The notes under the pieces were generated by a model. It was not told the origin of the DNA, ran no database searches, and saw only the letters and a list, made by a program, of their open reading frames with translations. A DNA stretch of 64,000 nucleotides from contig NC_080044.1 of assembly GCF_012489685.1 (NCBI RefSeq), forward strand, positions 55,295,507-55,359,506, given 5' to 3'. Numbering within the stretch: the first letter of the stretch is position 1; the number at the start of each line of letters is the position of its first letter. This stretch comes from Lotus japonicus. Its lineage: Eukaryota > Streptophyta > Magnoliopsida > Fabales > Fabaceae. A program made the translations under genes and the position numbers. Shown piece by piece: positions 1 to 12,518 of this stretch.

Positions 1-601
1 GTCCAGTGTTCTCATTTTTTTTTTATCTCCAACGTATATCGTCACTCATTCAGAAAACAGTTACATGTTCTAAATAAACTTTTCGTTCATCCTTAGAAGA
101 GACTAGTTTGCTTACCATTAGATGAACACTTTATTGATTTTGTACATTGTTATCTTTTCGTATAGATGAATTTAAAATATTTAGTCAATATTTTTGCCGA
201 CAAAAATGTAGTTTTATGTCAGGGAGAATGAAAAAGATGGTCGTCAAAAACATGATGCAAGCAGATAACAATGTCAACCAAACCAATACTAACATTTTCA
301 AAACAATTGCACAGTAATGACTTTTCAACATTTTTCAATTGTATAATAGTAACTTACTTTTAATTGTATATTGTCGAGTATTTTTTTTCCCTTTCAAAAT
401 TGTGATAATTGATTAGAAGTTTAGAACATAATTCATATATTAGGCGACTATGGTTACACGTGTGCACACAATCCTATGCATGATAAGGCAAAAGTTTCAT
501 ATTGTAATCTCATGGGGCACATCAATTTTTCTCATTTGATTTTGGCTTTAGGCACTATATTACACAACGCAAATATGCAATGAACGCATACTTTCCCTGT
601 C

Positions 602-604
<3 letters not shown>
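1..604. other. AT-rich region without a recognised gene
   Basis: I see no exon, RNA gene or repeat boundary here. It lies downstream of the 3' end of the minus-strand RsmG gene and may include that gene's terminator and the flanking spacer. Confidence 0.5.

Positions 605-606
<2 letters not shown>

Positions 607-660
<54 letters not shown>
607..660. repeat. (GA)27 microsatellite
   Basis: An uninterrupted run of 27 GA dinucleotides, about 190 bases beyond the stop codon of the RsmG gene. The RERERE and SLSLSL reading frames across it are by-products of the repeat, not genes. Confidence 0.97.
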
Positions 661-664
<4 letters not shown>

Positions 665-852
665 TTACATATTGTAAAGCTTTGTCTATATGCATGTACA
701 GTAACATTACAGGAAGATAAATTTTACAGTCATAACAGCAGGTACTTACAAAAGCTTGTTCTATATAGGGTCTTCTCAGACATTGGTAAAGATAGATGGG
801 AGGATTGAGGATAAAGAATGATAAAATACAGCCAACAGAATGAGCATCTAAC

Positions 853-3736
853 TTACAACGGTTCTTTAGCTGGTGTACCTGGATCACGGGGATATTTCAT
901 CGGTGTGGGATGATCCTTTAGACATATGACAGCAGTTCGCTGACCATATGGGCTTTGCGATTCCACTGGACATGACAACATCAACATAAAGTTACTTCAA
1001 TAAGCTAGCTCATCCACTGAAGATAAATAAATACAAAAGTAACAAAACAAATACAAACTCTTCTACAAAATCATGAACATAATGGTATAGCCAAGATTAA
1101 TAACTGTTTCTAGAAAAACTGTGGAAGACCATACCCATAGGGCAGGGAGTTAAAGTGTTAAACCCCCCCTACAGTTTTTCTAGTAGAAAAAAGAGCCATC
1201 ACTTGCTAAGCACCAGAACATTCAACTGAATAGAGCGAGGGGAAATGAAATACTTGAAATTTGATTTAACAGATTCACTTGTATAAAGTTAATCAATTTA
1301 CATGATTTAGCTTGTATAAATTTAATCACTTTATATGATGGTTAGCACTATCTGACATGGAAGGTTTAGATCTCACTTCACTGAGAATATACAGATACAA
1401 AAAATGCAAGTTCATCTCAGAAAATATCAACAACAAAAAACTCCAACAAAAGTCTATATCGCATGATTGAAGTTTAAAGCTGTGTACCTGATTGTACTTG
1501 CAATAGAGATGCACCCAGCTTCTGGATGGCGCTTTCAGCTTTCTTAACTTCATCCTATCCGAATTCATCCCACAGGAAATCAATAGATGGTTCAAAGTTC
1601 AAATCCATGAGATTGTATAGAAAAGCCACATTATAATTCAACATGATTTGATATGAACTTAAACAAAATGTATCTAGTGAGAAATATACTTCAGGATGCA
1701 ATATTATAAAAAAATTCAAAGCAAATAACAACGGTAAAAAGCATGGCCCAATTATCTCAAATCCTTGATGGGAAATTATCTATCCTTTTTCCTGTCTCCC
1801 TCCCTGACCCTTCATTTGAAAAATGACACATACGGAGAACTAGAAAGAAACTAAGAGAAATGTTGGTTGCCACTTAAAGAGTTTTTGTTTTGTTTTGTTG
1901 AAGGATCACTTTTCAACTGGAGGAACAAGAAAAAAGGAGACACATAAGTAAGACAGGAGATTTTAAATTTTAATCATGCAAAATGATCAAAGTTCAATAC
2001 TCAGCGGAGAACATTTAGTATTTGTTTGGAGAAATAAAGCTTGAACCAGATATCAATTAAACTGAATGCAGTTCAGGACAGTATGCAACCAATTCAGTGG
2101 TTCAAAGACTAAATTTCAAATTAGTAGCTTGAGAGGATGGACAGACCACAAAATGGACAGGTTCACGTCTTAATGATGTAACCAGCGGTTTGGCTTCTTA
2201 ACTCTACTTTTCTTTCAGGGGGATAAAAATCAGCTTCTAACTTTTTCTCTTTTCTCAATATTATATTCAGGTCAAACTATTTACAAGAATTTAATAACAC
2301 TGGGTGAAATCTTAATACTTGCAAACTCTGACTGTCTCCCAGGCAGCTAGCCCATAGATTCCCTCCCAGGGCACTATCATATCAGAACTACACCCTGAAA
2401 GTGAATTCAAACTAGAGGATATCCGGGCAGAATACAAGCTTGAAACGTGGTTATTCCTAAAGGGTCAGCGCAAGGCCAAAAAGTTTTCCTTCAATATAAT
2501 TCAATTGCAATCTACTGAACAGAACCAAGCTAGTGGGTTTCTCAGTATAAGGACACGACCAACACCAATGAAATGCAAATCAGATTAAGACTTAGTACGA
2601 CAGATACAATTAAGAATTAACATTGTCTGACATTTCTTGAGGAAAGCAACAGGCAAACCATCAATGAATACATGATATATGAATCAACAGAAGATAAAGG
2701 ACTTGAAATTACATACCTCAGGATCATGACCCTTGGCAGCAACAAACAACCCACCCACTCGAACAAATGGAACACAATACTCAGCTGGAAATTAAATAAC
2801 AAGAATCAAACACCAAACCAGAAACAAATCACTGAGTATCTATCGAAGCAATGAAAAATTAAACCAGGAAGTCCTCAATAGTCAATAGTAGTACCTAATA
2901 TTCTCATCTCTGCAACTGCCCTGGCTACCGCTACGTCAAATTGCTCTCTGAAGCGAGGATTCTGCCCCAAACTCTGTCCTATGCACATAACAAACAAATT
3001 TTCAGGCATGAGAATAATGAAAATTCTTATCAAAATGGAGTTAGTGCACATTTTACCTCAGCTCTTCCTCTTACAACTTGAATGTTGGAGGAACCTACAA
3101 CACTAACAACATGCTCCAAGAAGACGCATCGCTTGTTCATAGACTCGAGCAGCGTCACATCCCATTCTATTCAATCAAATCACAAGTCAAAACTCAAAAC
3201 AAGGAAACTCCACTGAACAATACTACATTACAGTTTACATATGAGTAATTCACCTGGACGAGCTATGGCCAAAACTACTCCGGGGAGGCCCGCGCCGGTT
3301 CCGACATCAACAAGGCTGAGCTTATCGCCAGAACCACCGCAGTGCGCGCGGTAACAGTCGCTCAACGGAGGTAAAATCGCAAGCGAATCCTCCACGTGCC
3401 TTTCCATGACTTGGTTCACTTCTCGAACTGCTGTCAGATTCATACGCTGCAATTGCAGTTACAATACGCAACGAAGTCAGTGTCAATGGAGATTGAGGGA
3501 GAGAGAGAGAGTGAATGTACCTTGTTCCATTGAAGAAGAGCGTCGACGTAGAGATGAATCTGGTCTTTCTGGCGAGAGGTTAGGGTTCCGAAGTGGGAGA
3601 GGGAGGGTGTGGAGGATTTGTGCAAACAGTGTGTTGTGAATTTTCGGGACGTGAGGTGTTTGATGAAAGTCCCCGGAGAAAACTGCAAGTTCAAAACCAT
3701 CTCCCACCACGGCGCGCTTTTACAACTCCACACCAC
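853..3736 (-). CDS. RsmG/GidB-type 16S rRNA (guanine-N7) methyltransferase, probably plastid
   Basis: RsmG enzymes use S-adenosylmethionine to methylate N7 of G527 in bacterial-type 16S rRNA; plant homologues are expected in chloroplasts. I read seven exons, all with GT-AG borders and matching phases: 3736-3521, 3446-3254, 3166-3057, 2973-2895, 2784-2717, 1554-1488 and 965-853, giving 281 residues. The N-terminus (about 60 residues rich in Ser, Thr, His and Lys) could be a transit peptide. The family signature NLT follows at residue 75, and the SAM-binding loop [11 protein letters not shown] is at 118-128. Exon 4 carries the conserved [12 protein letters not shown] stretch, exon 5 gives GGLFVAAKG, and the last exon ends in a conserved PKDRP-like, proline-rich tail ([13 protein letters not shown]). 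No lesion is visible. The start could be Met1 or Met13. The reading of the domain is firm; the plastid location is inferred. Confidence 0.9.
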
Positions 3737-4162
3737 TTTTGGTAGTCAATAAGGCTTGGGATGGTGATTTCCTGATTTTTCCACACCATTTTTTATTTTT
3801 GGTTTGAACTATAAGTATCCTCTATTGAGACAATTTATTTGACGTGGGTGTAGAAAAGATCAAAATTCTTGCAAAGCACGACTTCTAAGGATCGAACTCT
3901 TGACCTTAGAGGTTTAGATGGCCTTACATGCATGCCTTATTTCGTTCTTCCATTTACATACATGAGTCTAAATAAGGTGTAAGATCATTAGTATTAGTAT
4001 TGAATACTTATTTACATAAAATTTGTTTATGTCCAATCTCAATAAATAAATAATATTTATATCTAGGTGCATCTAGATTCTCTAATTGTAAAAAAAATTG
4101 AACAAGTTTCTCAATTTCACTATTGATTTAATTTTCTTTTATTTTTAATTATTAAAAATACA
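3737..4162. other. Spacer upstream of the RsmG gene, with a tRNA-like fragment
   Basis: Presumed promoter side of the minus-strand RsmG gene. Around 3865-3905, read on the minus strand, there is a GAGTTCGATCC box-B-like motif of the kind found in tRNA-derived repeats. No gene is seen. Confidence 0.35.
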
Positions 4163-5194
4163 AGAGTAAAGTACACTCACCCCTCTCAAGGTTTGTTAGA
4201 ATTACATTCCACCCCATTCTTGTCTAAAATCTACACCCCACCCCATTTTATATAGATGCAAATTTAGTGACGAAAAATATTCTTCATTAATAATTAGTTA
4301 TTATTTAAATTGTTAATCAATTATTTCAAAAAATATTTTCAATATAATCTAATAAATTTAAAAATGAAAACATCACAGTCCTCCTCATTCTCTCAATCGC
4401 GGTCTTCCTCCATAAATTCAAAATGCAAATTCTGCAATAGCACACCCGACCGGTTTACAAACCATATCTCGAACATAGGGAAACATGCTTGTGTTTTCAT
4501 ATTTGGTAATAATTCAATTTTAATCAAAATAATCTCTTTATACCTCAAATTTTGAAAATTGGATTGTAGACCCAAAAAGCAAGACAAATGGGTGAAGAAA
4601 ATAGAGAAACAGAATTAAGAAATATGAAGTGGATCAGAGGTTATTAGAACCCAACGATGCGGTGGAGCACCGTTTTTAACAAAATCCAACGACATCTTAA
4701 ACCAACAGAACGTTCGCTTGCAACTTAAAGGGGGTGAAGTTCACAAGAAATAGTTGAACATATAGCTTTGGGAATGTGCGATTCATGTTCTGTGGTTCAG
4801 GTCGCAACAAAACTTTGATGCATGGTGGTGCCATGGGGTTTCACATTCTGGGACAGTGGCCGTCGTGTTAAAGGGAGCAAAGGCTTGGTGGTGACCGTTT
4901 GTGGTGAGAAATATGATTTGGAGACAGATGGGACGTGGACTTAACAGACAGAGTGGATTGTTTTTTTAATTTTAATTCAGTAAAATTATTTTCATAAATT
5001 AATGTATGATAGTGTATATGCATTAAACTTATTTAAATTTTAACTAATTAGTAATTATTTTTTATTAGTGACGAATTTGTTTTCGTCACTAAATTTTGCC
5101 TTTATAAAAAATGGGGTGGAGTGTAGATTTAAAAAAAGAATGGGGTGGAGTGTCATTCTGGCAAACCTTGAGGGGGGTGAGTGTATTTTACTCT
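4163..5194. mobile_element. Non-autonomous transposon with long terminal inverted repeats (MULE-MITE-like)
   Basis: The first about 150 bases (from AGAGTAAAGTACACTCACCC) recur as an inverted copy ending at 5194 (GTGTATTTTACTCT), at roughly 80-85 percent identity by eye. Both arms share the TTTAGTGACGAA block and the CCACCCCATT motifs. The 1032-bp element has no transposase ORF. Flanks (AAAAATACA left, AATATACAA right) resemble an imperfect 8-9-bp target duplication, which suggests a Mutator-like class, but this is not clean. The middle (4620-4950) is less AT-rich and might be captured sequence. Confidence 0.7.
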
Positions 5195-7197
5195 AATATA
5201 CAAATATCAATAGTGAGATAGTGAAACTTGATATGATCAATTTTTTTTTAGTAGATAAAACTTTGGCTAAAAGTCTATATGTGTAGCCAGAAACACCTTC
5301 TGGTCCTGTTCTAGTTTCTTATGATTTTTTTTTTGTCATCCATAGATATCTACAATTGGTTGGGAATGTTGGATTCCTTATCCCCACGTGTGAAACCAGC
5401 TGCATAAATTTCTCCAACTATTCAATATGATGTTTCAATCACTTAATCAAATCCTTTTGAACTGGAACATTCTTTGTTAATTTCTCCTTTTGACGAGTAG
5501 GAATTCTTGCAGGTTCAGACCTTAGCATCTGAAGGATTTTCCAAATTTTTGGAACAGAACCTCCTCGAGGAAGTTGTTGTCGTCCTTGCGTAGTTTGGCG
5601 GTGAGTATCCCGGTATCCGCCATGCATGCTAATGGGAATGGATTTGGAGACTTTCCGCAAATGATGCCACATCTTCTTGAATCTGAGGAAGACCAACTTC
5701 TGATCAAGCTTGACGATGTACCACAAAGAGCACAACGATGAACACGATAATGTTTTTTTTTATATAGGCAATGAACACGATAATGTAGTGAATGTTGTCT
5801 ACAATGAATGAGATACCTGCAAAAGGCACTCTGATGCTTAAGTTACCACAAGAACAGAGAGAAAAACTCAAACTTTAGAAGAGTAATAAGAGAAAAATCA
5901 AACATATTTATAAGAGTTTAATGGAAATACACTGACAGTGTAGGTGCTTGCTCTGGTACCCATAATTATAAATGAGTGTATGTACAGGAGTGACGTGTAC
6001 TACTAATATTAAGACATCTAATCTGATTTTATCCTTGTTCTAATATATCCTTATTCTTTCATTAATCATGAAACAACCCCAATTTTATTTAATTAACTCA
6101 ATGGCCTCACTTTTATTTCAATCACCAGATTGAAGTGTTCTTCATCTTCATATTTGTTCCTCATCTTATTCAAGCACTCATTACCAGAATCCAATACTCT
6201 CATCAATCTAACCCAAAAAAATGCTTCCTGTAAAGTCTCTATCACCCAAAACTTCAAAAAAGGGTCTTGCCCCTCTTATAAACAGTGACGTGAGGATTTC
6301 AAACTTTGTGAAATCCCTAAATTTCTATTTAGTCTTCTCGGCCATGGATTTCAAACTTGCATCAACTCCACATGCCCTATTCTTCGTAAGGTAAAGGATA
6401 GTTCTCCATTCTCTTTGATAGTCTATTTTCTAGTGAGACGAACACAGATCTGGTGATGACATCGCAATAGGTGGGTTGATGTGTCATTCTCAGTCGCCAT
6501 TTCGGTGAGATGAACACAGAATGTACAAATGCAGAGAAAGCAGAAGTGCAGTAGATAACAATGAGAAGCAGAGAGTGAAAGAATCATGGTAACAAAGAAA
6601 ATAAAAACTCAAGCTTCAAGCATGTTCCATATTTCACGAGCGTTCCCAGATCTTCTGTTGTTTTCCCCCAATTTGGGTTAATTAGGGTTTCCCCAACTTC
6701 CCCCTTTACTTGGTGACAGTGGTTGTTATGGGCATTCATTCAATTTCTTCGAATCTCTGGTGGATGGTCCGGACTGGGGTTTCTCTCTTCCTTTCTTTCT
6801 CCCTTTTCTCCTTCCTCTATGTTCAGCATCCCTTCCATCTTTCCCTTTCTGGAACTGAAGTTTGCTATTCACATACCGTATCAAAGCGATTTTCAATGCC
6901 CAGGATGATTAAAAAAATGGGATTTATACATTATTTTACTTCAAAGCTCGGTGATTCAGATTCCAGATCATATAGACTTGCAGGTGTTTATCAAAAAACA
7001 TATAAACTTGCAGATGTGAAGAGGTGAAGAAACTGTTGGGTTGGTCAAGGGCTAACTAATAATAATAATAATTTTCTGGGGTTGATTTAGAATTACAACA
7101 AGTTTATAACTTTAATTACTGAACAAAAGAACATTTCCAGGTGTAGATATGCTACTGGTACATGTCATTCATGTATCATACCCATAAAAAGAAATTA
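5195..7197. other. Intergenic region, no supported gene
   Basis: AT-rich, with many short frames but none with a recognisable domain or coding character. A minus-strand frame at 5439-5735 has no family I can name. At 5928-6000 there is a CACTGACAGTGTA palindrome next to a copy of the short module GGTGCTTGCTCTGGTACCC, which recurs at about 7868-7920 and 34068-34115. Confidence 0.4.
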
Positions 7198-7838
7198 CCG
7201 ACAGTGTAAACCATCTTTACACCGTCAACCAATCATATTTTAACTTTTTGCCACATCAGAACTCATTTTAAAAGGATTTTGTTTGATTAAAAATAAAAAT
7301 TTAGGTCAAAAGTTTTGTCATCCCAAAACCTGCACTGTGTCGTCGTACGCTGGGTTGCCTCTGGTCCTCTTTCTCATGTTTTTTCTTCTTCATCCTGTAA
7401 TGTTTTCCTACCTCTTTCTTTCACGTTTTCTGTCTCCATCTTCTTCTTCTTTTTTGTTCTCCTCTCCACTAGTTGCATACCCATTAAAAAGCTAATTTAT
7501 GTCCACCATAGATAGATTTTGTGGGTCTGCAACCACCCTCTCATTTTTTATTACAAGTCACAAGGAGAAATCAATTTCAGATTTAACGGTTGTGTACAGG
7601 ATGAGTATCAGTGGTGACAAAAATGAGATCGATTAAATGAGACATGGTTTTTGTTGTAGAACTGGAAGAACGTGCACCGTGAAATTGGGGAGGAAGAAGA
7701 ACACGAATGAAAGCCAGAGAAGAACTGAGATTTTTTGTTTCGAAAATAATTAAATTATATTAGAAAATAAGATAATGACATGGCAAATTAATAGAATATG
7801 ATTGGTTGACAGTGTAAAGATGGTTTACACTGTCAGTG
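7198..7838. mobile_element. MITE-like element with GACAGTGTAAACCATC ends
   Basis: The left end (7198-7241) reads CGACAGTGTAAACCATCTTT and continues to a CCAATCATATT motif. The right end (7793-7838) is its inverted copy, ending in TTTACACTGTCAG. The 641-bp interior has no transposase. The ends carry a second, inner palindrome (CAGTGTAAA...TTTACAC). A related TTTACACTGTCAGTG end occurs alone at about 21550. I see no clear target duplication. Confidence 0.65.
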
Positions 7839-7867
7839 CATCCCCATTAAACTCTATTTATAAGGCA

Positions 7868-7925
7868 ATTTCTGTGGTGCCCGCAACTTTTTTATGGGTA
7901 GCGTACAGGAATTGCTTGGACCAAT
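7868..7925 (-). repeat. Copy of a short interspersed module (CCTGTAC..ACCCAT..GCGGGCACCACAG)
   Basis: On the minus strand this reads TTCCTGTACGCTACCCAT, then a GCGGGCACCACAGAAATTGCC block. A plus-strand copy is at 34068-34115 and a more diverged copy at about 5948-6000. A half-copy (CCCATAAAAAGAAATTACC) is at 7181-7199, so the MITE at 7198-7838 may have landed inside a larger palindrome. Confidence 0.5.
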
Positions 7926-8480
7926 AACATTATTTCTTTTGTTTCGATTTTTTTAAATCCGGAATAATAGCAGTAGCCTTTCGTAAATCATGAATTTACC
8001 CCCTAACTTCATTTATTTATAAGTTGGTCCCTTAGCTAAGGTAAAAGAAAACAAAAGCTAAGTTAAAAAGATCTTGGAGGTAATTTACATTCTGGGTAAT
8101 TTACATTCTGGGTTCGTGAAAGATTAGATTAGGGTTCATGAGATAGGTTTTGTTCCTGAAGTCACCTAGATTGATTTCCTGATTTCATTTCATCTATTTG
8201 AACTGTCGTCTTCGGTAGCCTTTGGTTTGTGTGATTTCGAGGGTTTCACAGGTGATTCTTCTTCGACTGTGCTTTCACTGATGAATTTTGTTGTGCTCGT
8301 CTGTGTCGCTGTAAGATTTTGATACGGGTGTTTCGACTTGTACACCACTCTATTGAGCAGGGATCGAAGTTGCGGCTACCTGAACTGGTATGATTTTTAA
8401 TTATTTTTACCCTAAGTATGGTTTTATTAGGTAGCAATGTCTTGAATCCTCGGTTTTGATTTTATTTCAGAGTTGGGAAA
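7926..8480 (+). promoter_or_regulatory. Upstream region and likely 5' UTR intron of the FRS gene
   Basis: No other gene is visible. The start codon at 8481 follows a pyrimidine-rich acceptor (TTTTATTTCAG, about 8460-8470), and a possible donor (CTGAACTG|GTATGA) is at about 8388. This suggests an intron just before the start codon. The boundaries are inferred from splice motifs only. Confidence 0.35.
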
Positions 8481-11400
8481 ATGAATGATTCTTCAGGAGA
8501 TAACTGGCTTAATCCGTTTGATGACGAGCTTTATATCATCGATGAGGATGATAGTCTGAATTCTAGCCCTGCCAACGGTTTGAAGCAGGGTGTGAATGAA
8601 GGGGATAATGATGGGGAAAATTTTGTGGATGTCGATGAGATGTTTGAAACTGGAAATGACAGTCAAAAAAACTCTGATGTAGAAGTTAAAGTCATGAAAA
8701 GGATTACTGAATTGTCTGCAGACGACATTAGAGGGATGGATTTCTCTTCTGAGGAGGAAGCATGTGAATTCTATTCTAAATATGCTCGTATCCGTGGATT
8801 CTCTCCAAGAAAAGATGATGTATACAAGGATGATGATGGCAAGATTATCTCACGACAGGTGGTGTGCAATAGGGCTGGACAAAGGCATCAGAAGCATATG
8901 CATAATAGTGGCAGAAGAAAACAACCTAAGCCTATTACTAGAGTGGGTTGCCTTGCTAGAATTCGATTTCGTTGTTTTTCTAGCAGTAAAAGGTGGAAAG
9001 TGGTTTTTTTTTTTGCGATGAACACAATCACCCATTAACACCATATAAGCATGTTCATTTGATTCCAAAATTCCGGCAATTGAGTGAAGGGGACAAAGCT
9101 CAAGCAGAAGGTATGAACCTATTTGGTGTGAGGACCCGCAATATTATGGAGGTGATGATGGGCCAAAAAGGTGGGGCTGAGTCGGTAGGCTTTACCGGCA
9201 AGGACTTGGCCAACCACCTAGACAAGCAAAAAAGGAAAAGAGTCAAAGATGGTGATGCAGTTGCGGCGCTGTCCTATTTACAAGGAAAACTTGACAGTGA
9301 CCCACTATTTTTCTTCAAGTACAACAAATCGGAACAAGGTAATCTCCTTAACTTGCTATGGTGTGATGGAACCAGTAGAATGGATTATAACGTGTTTGGA
9401 GATGTGGTTGCCTTTGATAGCACATACAAGAAGAACAAGTATAACAAACCTCTTGTGATTTTTTGTGGATACAACCACCACAAGCAAACAACTATCTTTG
9501 CTGCTGCACTTGTTCATGATGAGAAAACTGAGACTTTCATATGGGTTTTGGAAACCTTGACTGAAGCAATGTTTAACAGGCATCCTAAGGTGGCGGTTAC
9601 AGATGGAGATCTAGCAATGAAGGAAGCTATTAGAGTTGTGTGGCCGAATACCACGCATCGTCAATGTGCATGGCACATTCACCAGAATGCTTTGAAAAAT
9701 ATTAGAAATCTTGATTTTGCAGATGAATTCAAGTTATTTGTGTACGCTAACTTAAACCCTGACAAGTTTGGAGAGAAGTGGGATAAACTGGTTGAGAAAT
9801 ATGGTATAGCCAACAATCCATGGATTGATACGATGTATGAGACAAGAGCTTCTTGGGCAAGCACCTTCATGCAAGACAAATTTTTTGCCGGTATTAGGAC
9901 GACATCCTTATGTGAAGGTATTAACTCATTCATAAAGAATTATCTGCATTGTAAGTGTTCCTTGTTGGATTTTCTTTTCAATTTTGAGCGGGCTATGAAG
10001 AAATACAGGAACAATGAGTTGGAATCTGATTTTAAGTCTTCTTATGGTGAGCCTGTTATGACAACAACACTTAGTGGCATTGAGTATGGAGCTGCCAAAA
10101 TATTAACAAGGAGCATGTTTTGGGAAGTCAAGGGTCAAATTGAGGATGCCCTGGGGCTAAATGTGGAGCGTTCTGAGGTGGCCAATATTGTGATGATGAA
10201 AATGAGAAAAATTAGCAATCGCAGAAAATAATATATTGTTGTTTATGATAAGAACCAGAAAAAGTTTGTATGTGAATGTGGTTATTTTGAGTTTTATGGC
10301 ATCCCTTGTTCTCATATAATAGCTGGGATGAGAAGTGAGTATATTGATGAATTTCCAAGCAATCTAGTTTCTAAGAGGTGGTTGAAAACAGCCAAGTCTG
10401 CTCATGTGTATTCAATTTCAGAGCCTAGTATTCATTCACAGAATATGAAATTGTTGCGAAAAGGAGCTATGTCTGCCGCATGCAACTATCACGCAGAAAT
10501 AGCATGCGAAAAGGATGATGATTTTTCAAGTGTAATGGAAGACATTTATAAGCTGTTGAGGGATGTTCAGAAGAGTCGCAAACCGGGTTGTACAACAAAG
10601 AGTGCAGCCTTTAATGTGGGTGATCCAACTGTTGTACAGGGTAGAGGTGCCCCCAAGAAGACCAGAACTGTCACCAAGAGAAGGCATTGCTCAAATTGCA
10701 GGGGTATTGGACACACGATTCGTACGTGCCCGGTTTTGCTTTATCCTGATCAAGTCAATAACAGTGAAACAGGTGAATCTGCAAGTGAAGGAATTGAGGA
10801 CAGCACAGACGACGAGGTGATTCTGATATTCACCATATTTATTGCCTGGTCTGATCATAATCATGTTGCTTGTGCATTTGGATATATAATTGTTAAAATT
10901 GAAATGATTTACAGACAAACGTTGGCAGCGTAGATCGGCAGAATAAGGGGGCTTCGGTGGCAAGTAAACTTAAATCGCAGCAACGGAAGCAGGGAAATGA
11001 CTCCTCATCCACCCAAGTATGTGTAAATGAAATTCTTGTCATTCATCTTAAATTTTCTTGCATTGTGCTCAAGTTTTCTTTTTAGAGTGATGTGTGCTTA
11101 CAAATTTTGCAGAACAAGCGTTCAAATCAGAACACGGTGTCGCCAAAACAAAATAAGCGTAAATCTAAGCAGCGAGAAGTCCCAGTCATGATTCATTCAA
11201 GCCAAGTATCTGTGAATGAAGTGGTGAGTATTTTTCATTATCTTCTTATTTTTAAGTTTACTTAAATGCATCAATGTGTGAGTCTCTGATTCCTGGTCAT
11301 AACCTGTGCAGACTCAGAGTTCACCGAATAATGCAGTTCGCGGTGATGTGGATAACAACAGAGTTACTTTGTTGCCCCAGCATCCACAGGAAATACCTTT

Positions 11401-11807
11401 GACCCAAGAATCTGTGAATCAGGTAATTAGGATGGTTGTATAATTTATTTATTTTCCCTTCAGTGGTGTTTACTCAAGTTTCTCATTAAATTGTTTTCTC
11501 GTGGACATAATCTGGGTAGGTACAGGTTTATAACATGGAGCCTATTGTACAACAAGTCCACTATCCTGTTGTTCGTGCTTCAGCTGGACTTCCATTTTTG
11601 CAACCTACTTATGCCGTGAATATGACTAATGGAGTTCAGGTGTTTCCACAGTTTATACAGCACCAAAACGTCCAGGTTCCTTACCAAGGAGTTCAGATGC
11701 AAACTCTATTTCAAGCTGGACCTTCTGGCTTACTCCCGACATTTTCATCGACGTTGGCGGCAGTCGATAGGAGACACAATAGAAATTCTAGTTTAGGAAA
11801 TAATTGA
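8481..11807 (+). pseudogene. FAR1-RELATED SEQUENCE (FRS) protein gene with a frameshift and an in-frame stop
   Basis: FRS proteins are plant transcription factors derived from Mutator-like transposases. An acidic N-terminus is followed by the FAR1 DNA-binding domain (from about residue 90; the conserved CDEHNH is encoded at 9018-9035). Next come the MULE transposase-like domain (VVAFDSTYKKNKYNKPL; VTDGDLAMKEA; CAWHIHQN), a SWIM zinc finger (CECGYFEFYGIPCSH, about 10271-10315) and a CCHC knuckle (CSNCRGIGHTIRTC, about 10687). Four further exons (10915-11016, 11113-11222, 11312-11419 and 11520-11807, borders approximate) keep phase 0 and good splice sites. Two lesions: an 11-T run at 9004-9014 shifts frame between FAR1 box and HNH motif (12 or 9 Ts would restore phase), and a TAA at 10229-10231 precedes the SWIM finger in the same frame. 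Everything else looks like a real gene, so sequencing error at the T-run is possible. Confidence 0.82.
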
Positions 11808-12518
11808 AAGCATTTCATTTTAAGTCAGTTTGATTTTGATATTGGAACAAATTATGTATTTGTGTGAAGGAAAAAAATTATTAAATTATATTTTAAAAAC
11901 ATCTTCTGAAAAAACAATATAAGTGCAGACTTTACAATATGTGTCCACTTATTTCATGCATTTTTTTTTGGGTCAGAGTGTTGTTCATCTCACAAAAGGG
12001 TCAAGCCCAAAAACCAGGAGTCTGTTACAAGTGAGGTTCAAAATAAAATGATCAAACAATAAAATTACAACAACCAAAAAAAAAAAAATAGCTGATCACT
12101 GATTGCATTAAAGCTGCCTTTGTTCACAATAAGAATTGGCTGAACCCAAAAAATTTTTTGATTTGGCCTTTTGTTGTGAAGACCAGCAATGAAGTTTTTG
12201 TTTTTGGTCTGTTAGCCCATTGATCAATATAAACTGCGTTTTAGATCCTTTTATAGTCCCAAAGGTTTTCATTTTGGTCCAGTTAGCACATTTCATCAGT
12301 AGAAATCAACTTCAAACATGACAAATTAAACTAGCAAAACGTAAAATTATCGCTAATAATTATCAGCAATAGCTACCGAAATTGTTCCAAAACGTCACCG
12401 AACATGTCGGTGAACATAAAAGTACGGTTACCAAACAGTATAGCTTAGGTTCAAATTATAAATTTCAGCAAAAAAAAAAAAAAAACACAGCCAGTCCAGT
12501 TTCCATCTCCACTCCACC
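11808..12518. other. Intergenic region between convergent FRS and B3 genes
   Basis: It should contain the 3' ends of both flanking genes, which converge here. It is AT-rich, with two A/T homopolymers. The minus-strand frame at 12108-12296 has no recognisable features. Confidence 0.4.

Noticed and set aside
555..887. Frames of RERERE and SLSLSL repeats around the GA microsatellite
   Set aside because: They are translations of (GA)n on the two strands; the minus-strand frame also overlaps the RsmG 3' end in the wrong phase.
5439..5735. 98-codon minus-strand frame as a gene
   Set aside because: No recognisable domain, no splice context and a second overlapping frame of similar length; chance cannot be excluded.
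8481..11807. Autonomous Mutator-like transposon
   Set aside because: Domain order (FAR1 box, MULE-like domain, SWIM, CCHC) and the intron-rich 3' part fit the FRS gene family; no terminal inverted repeats or target duplication are seen around it.
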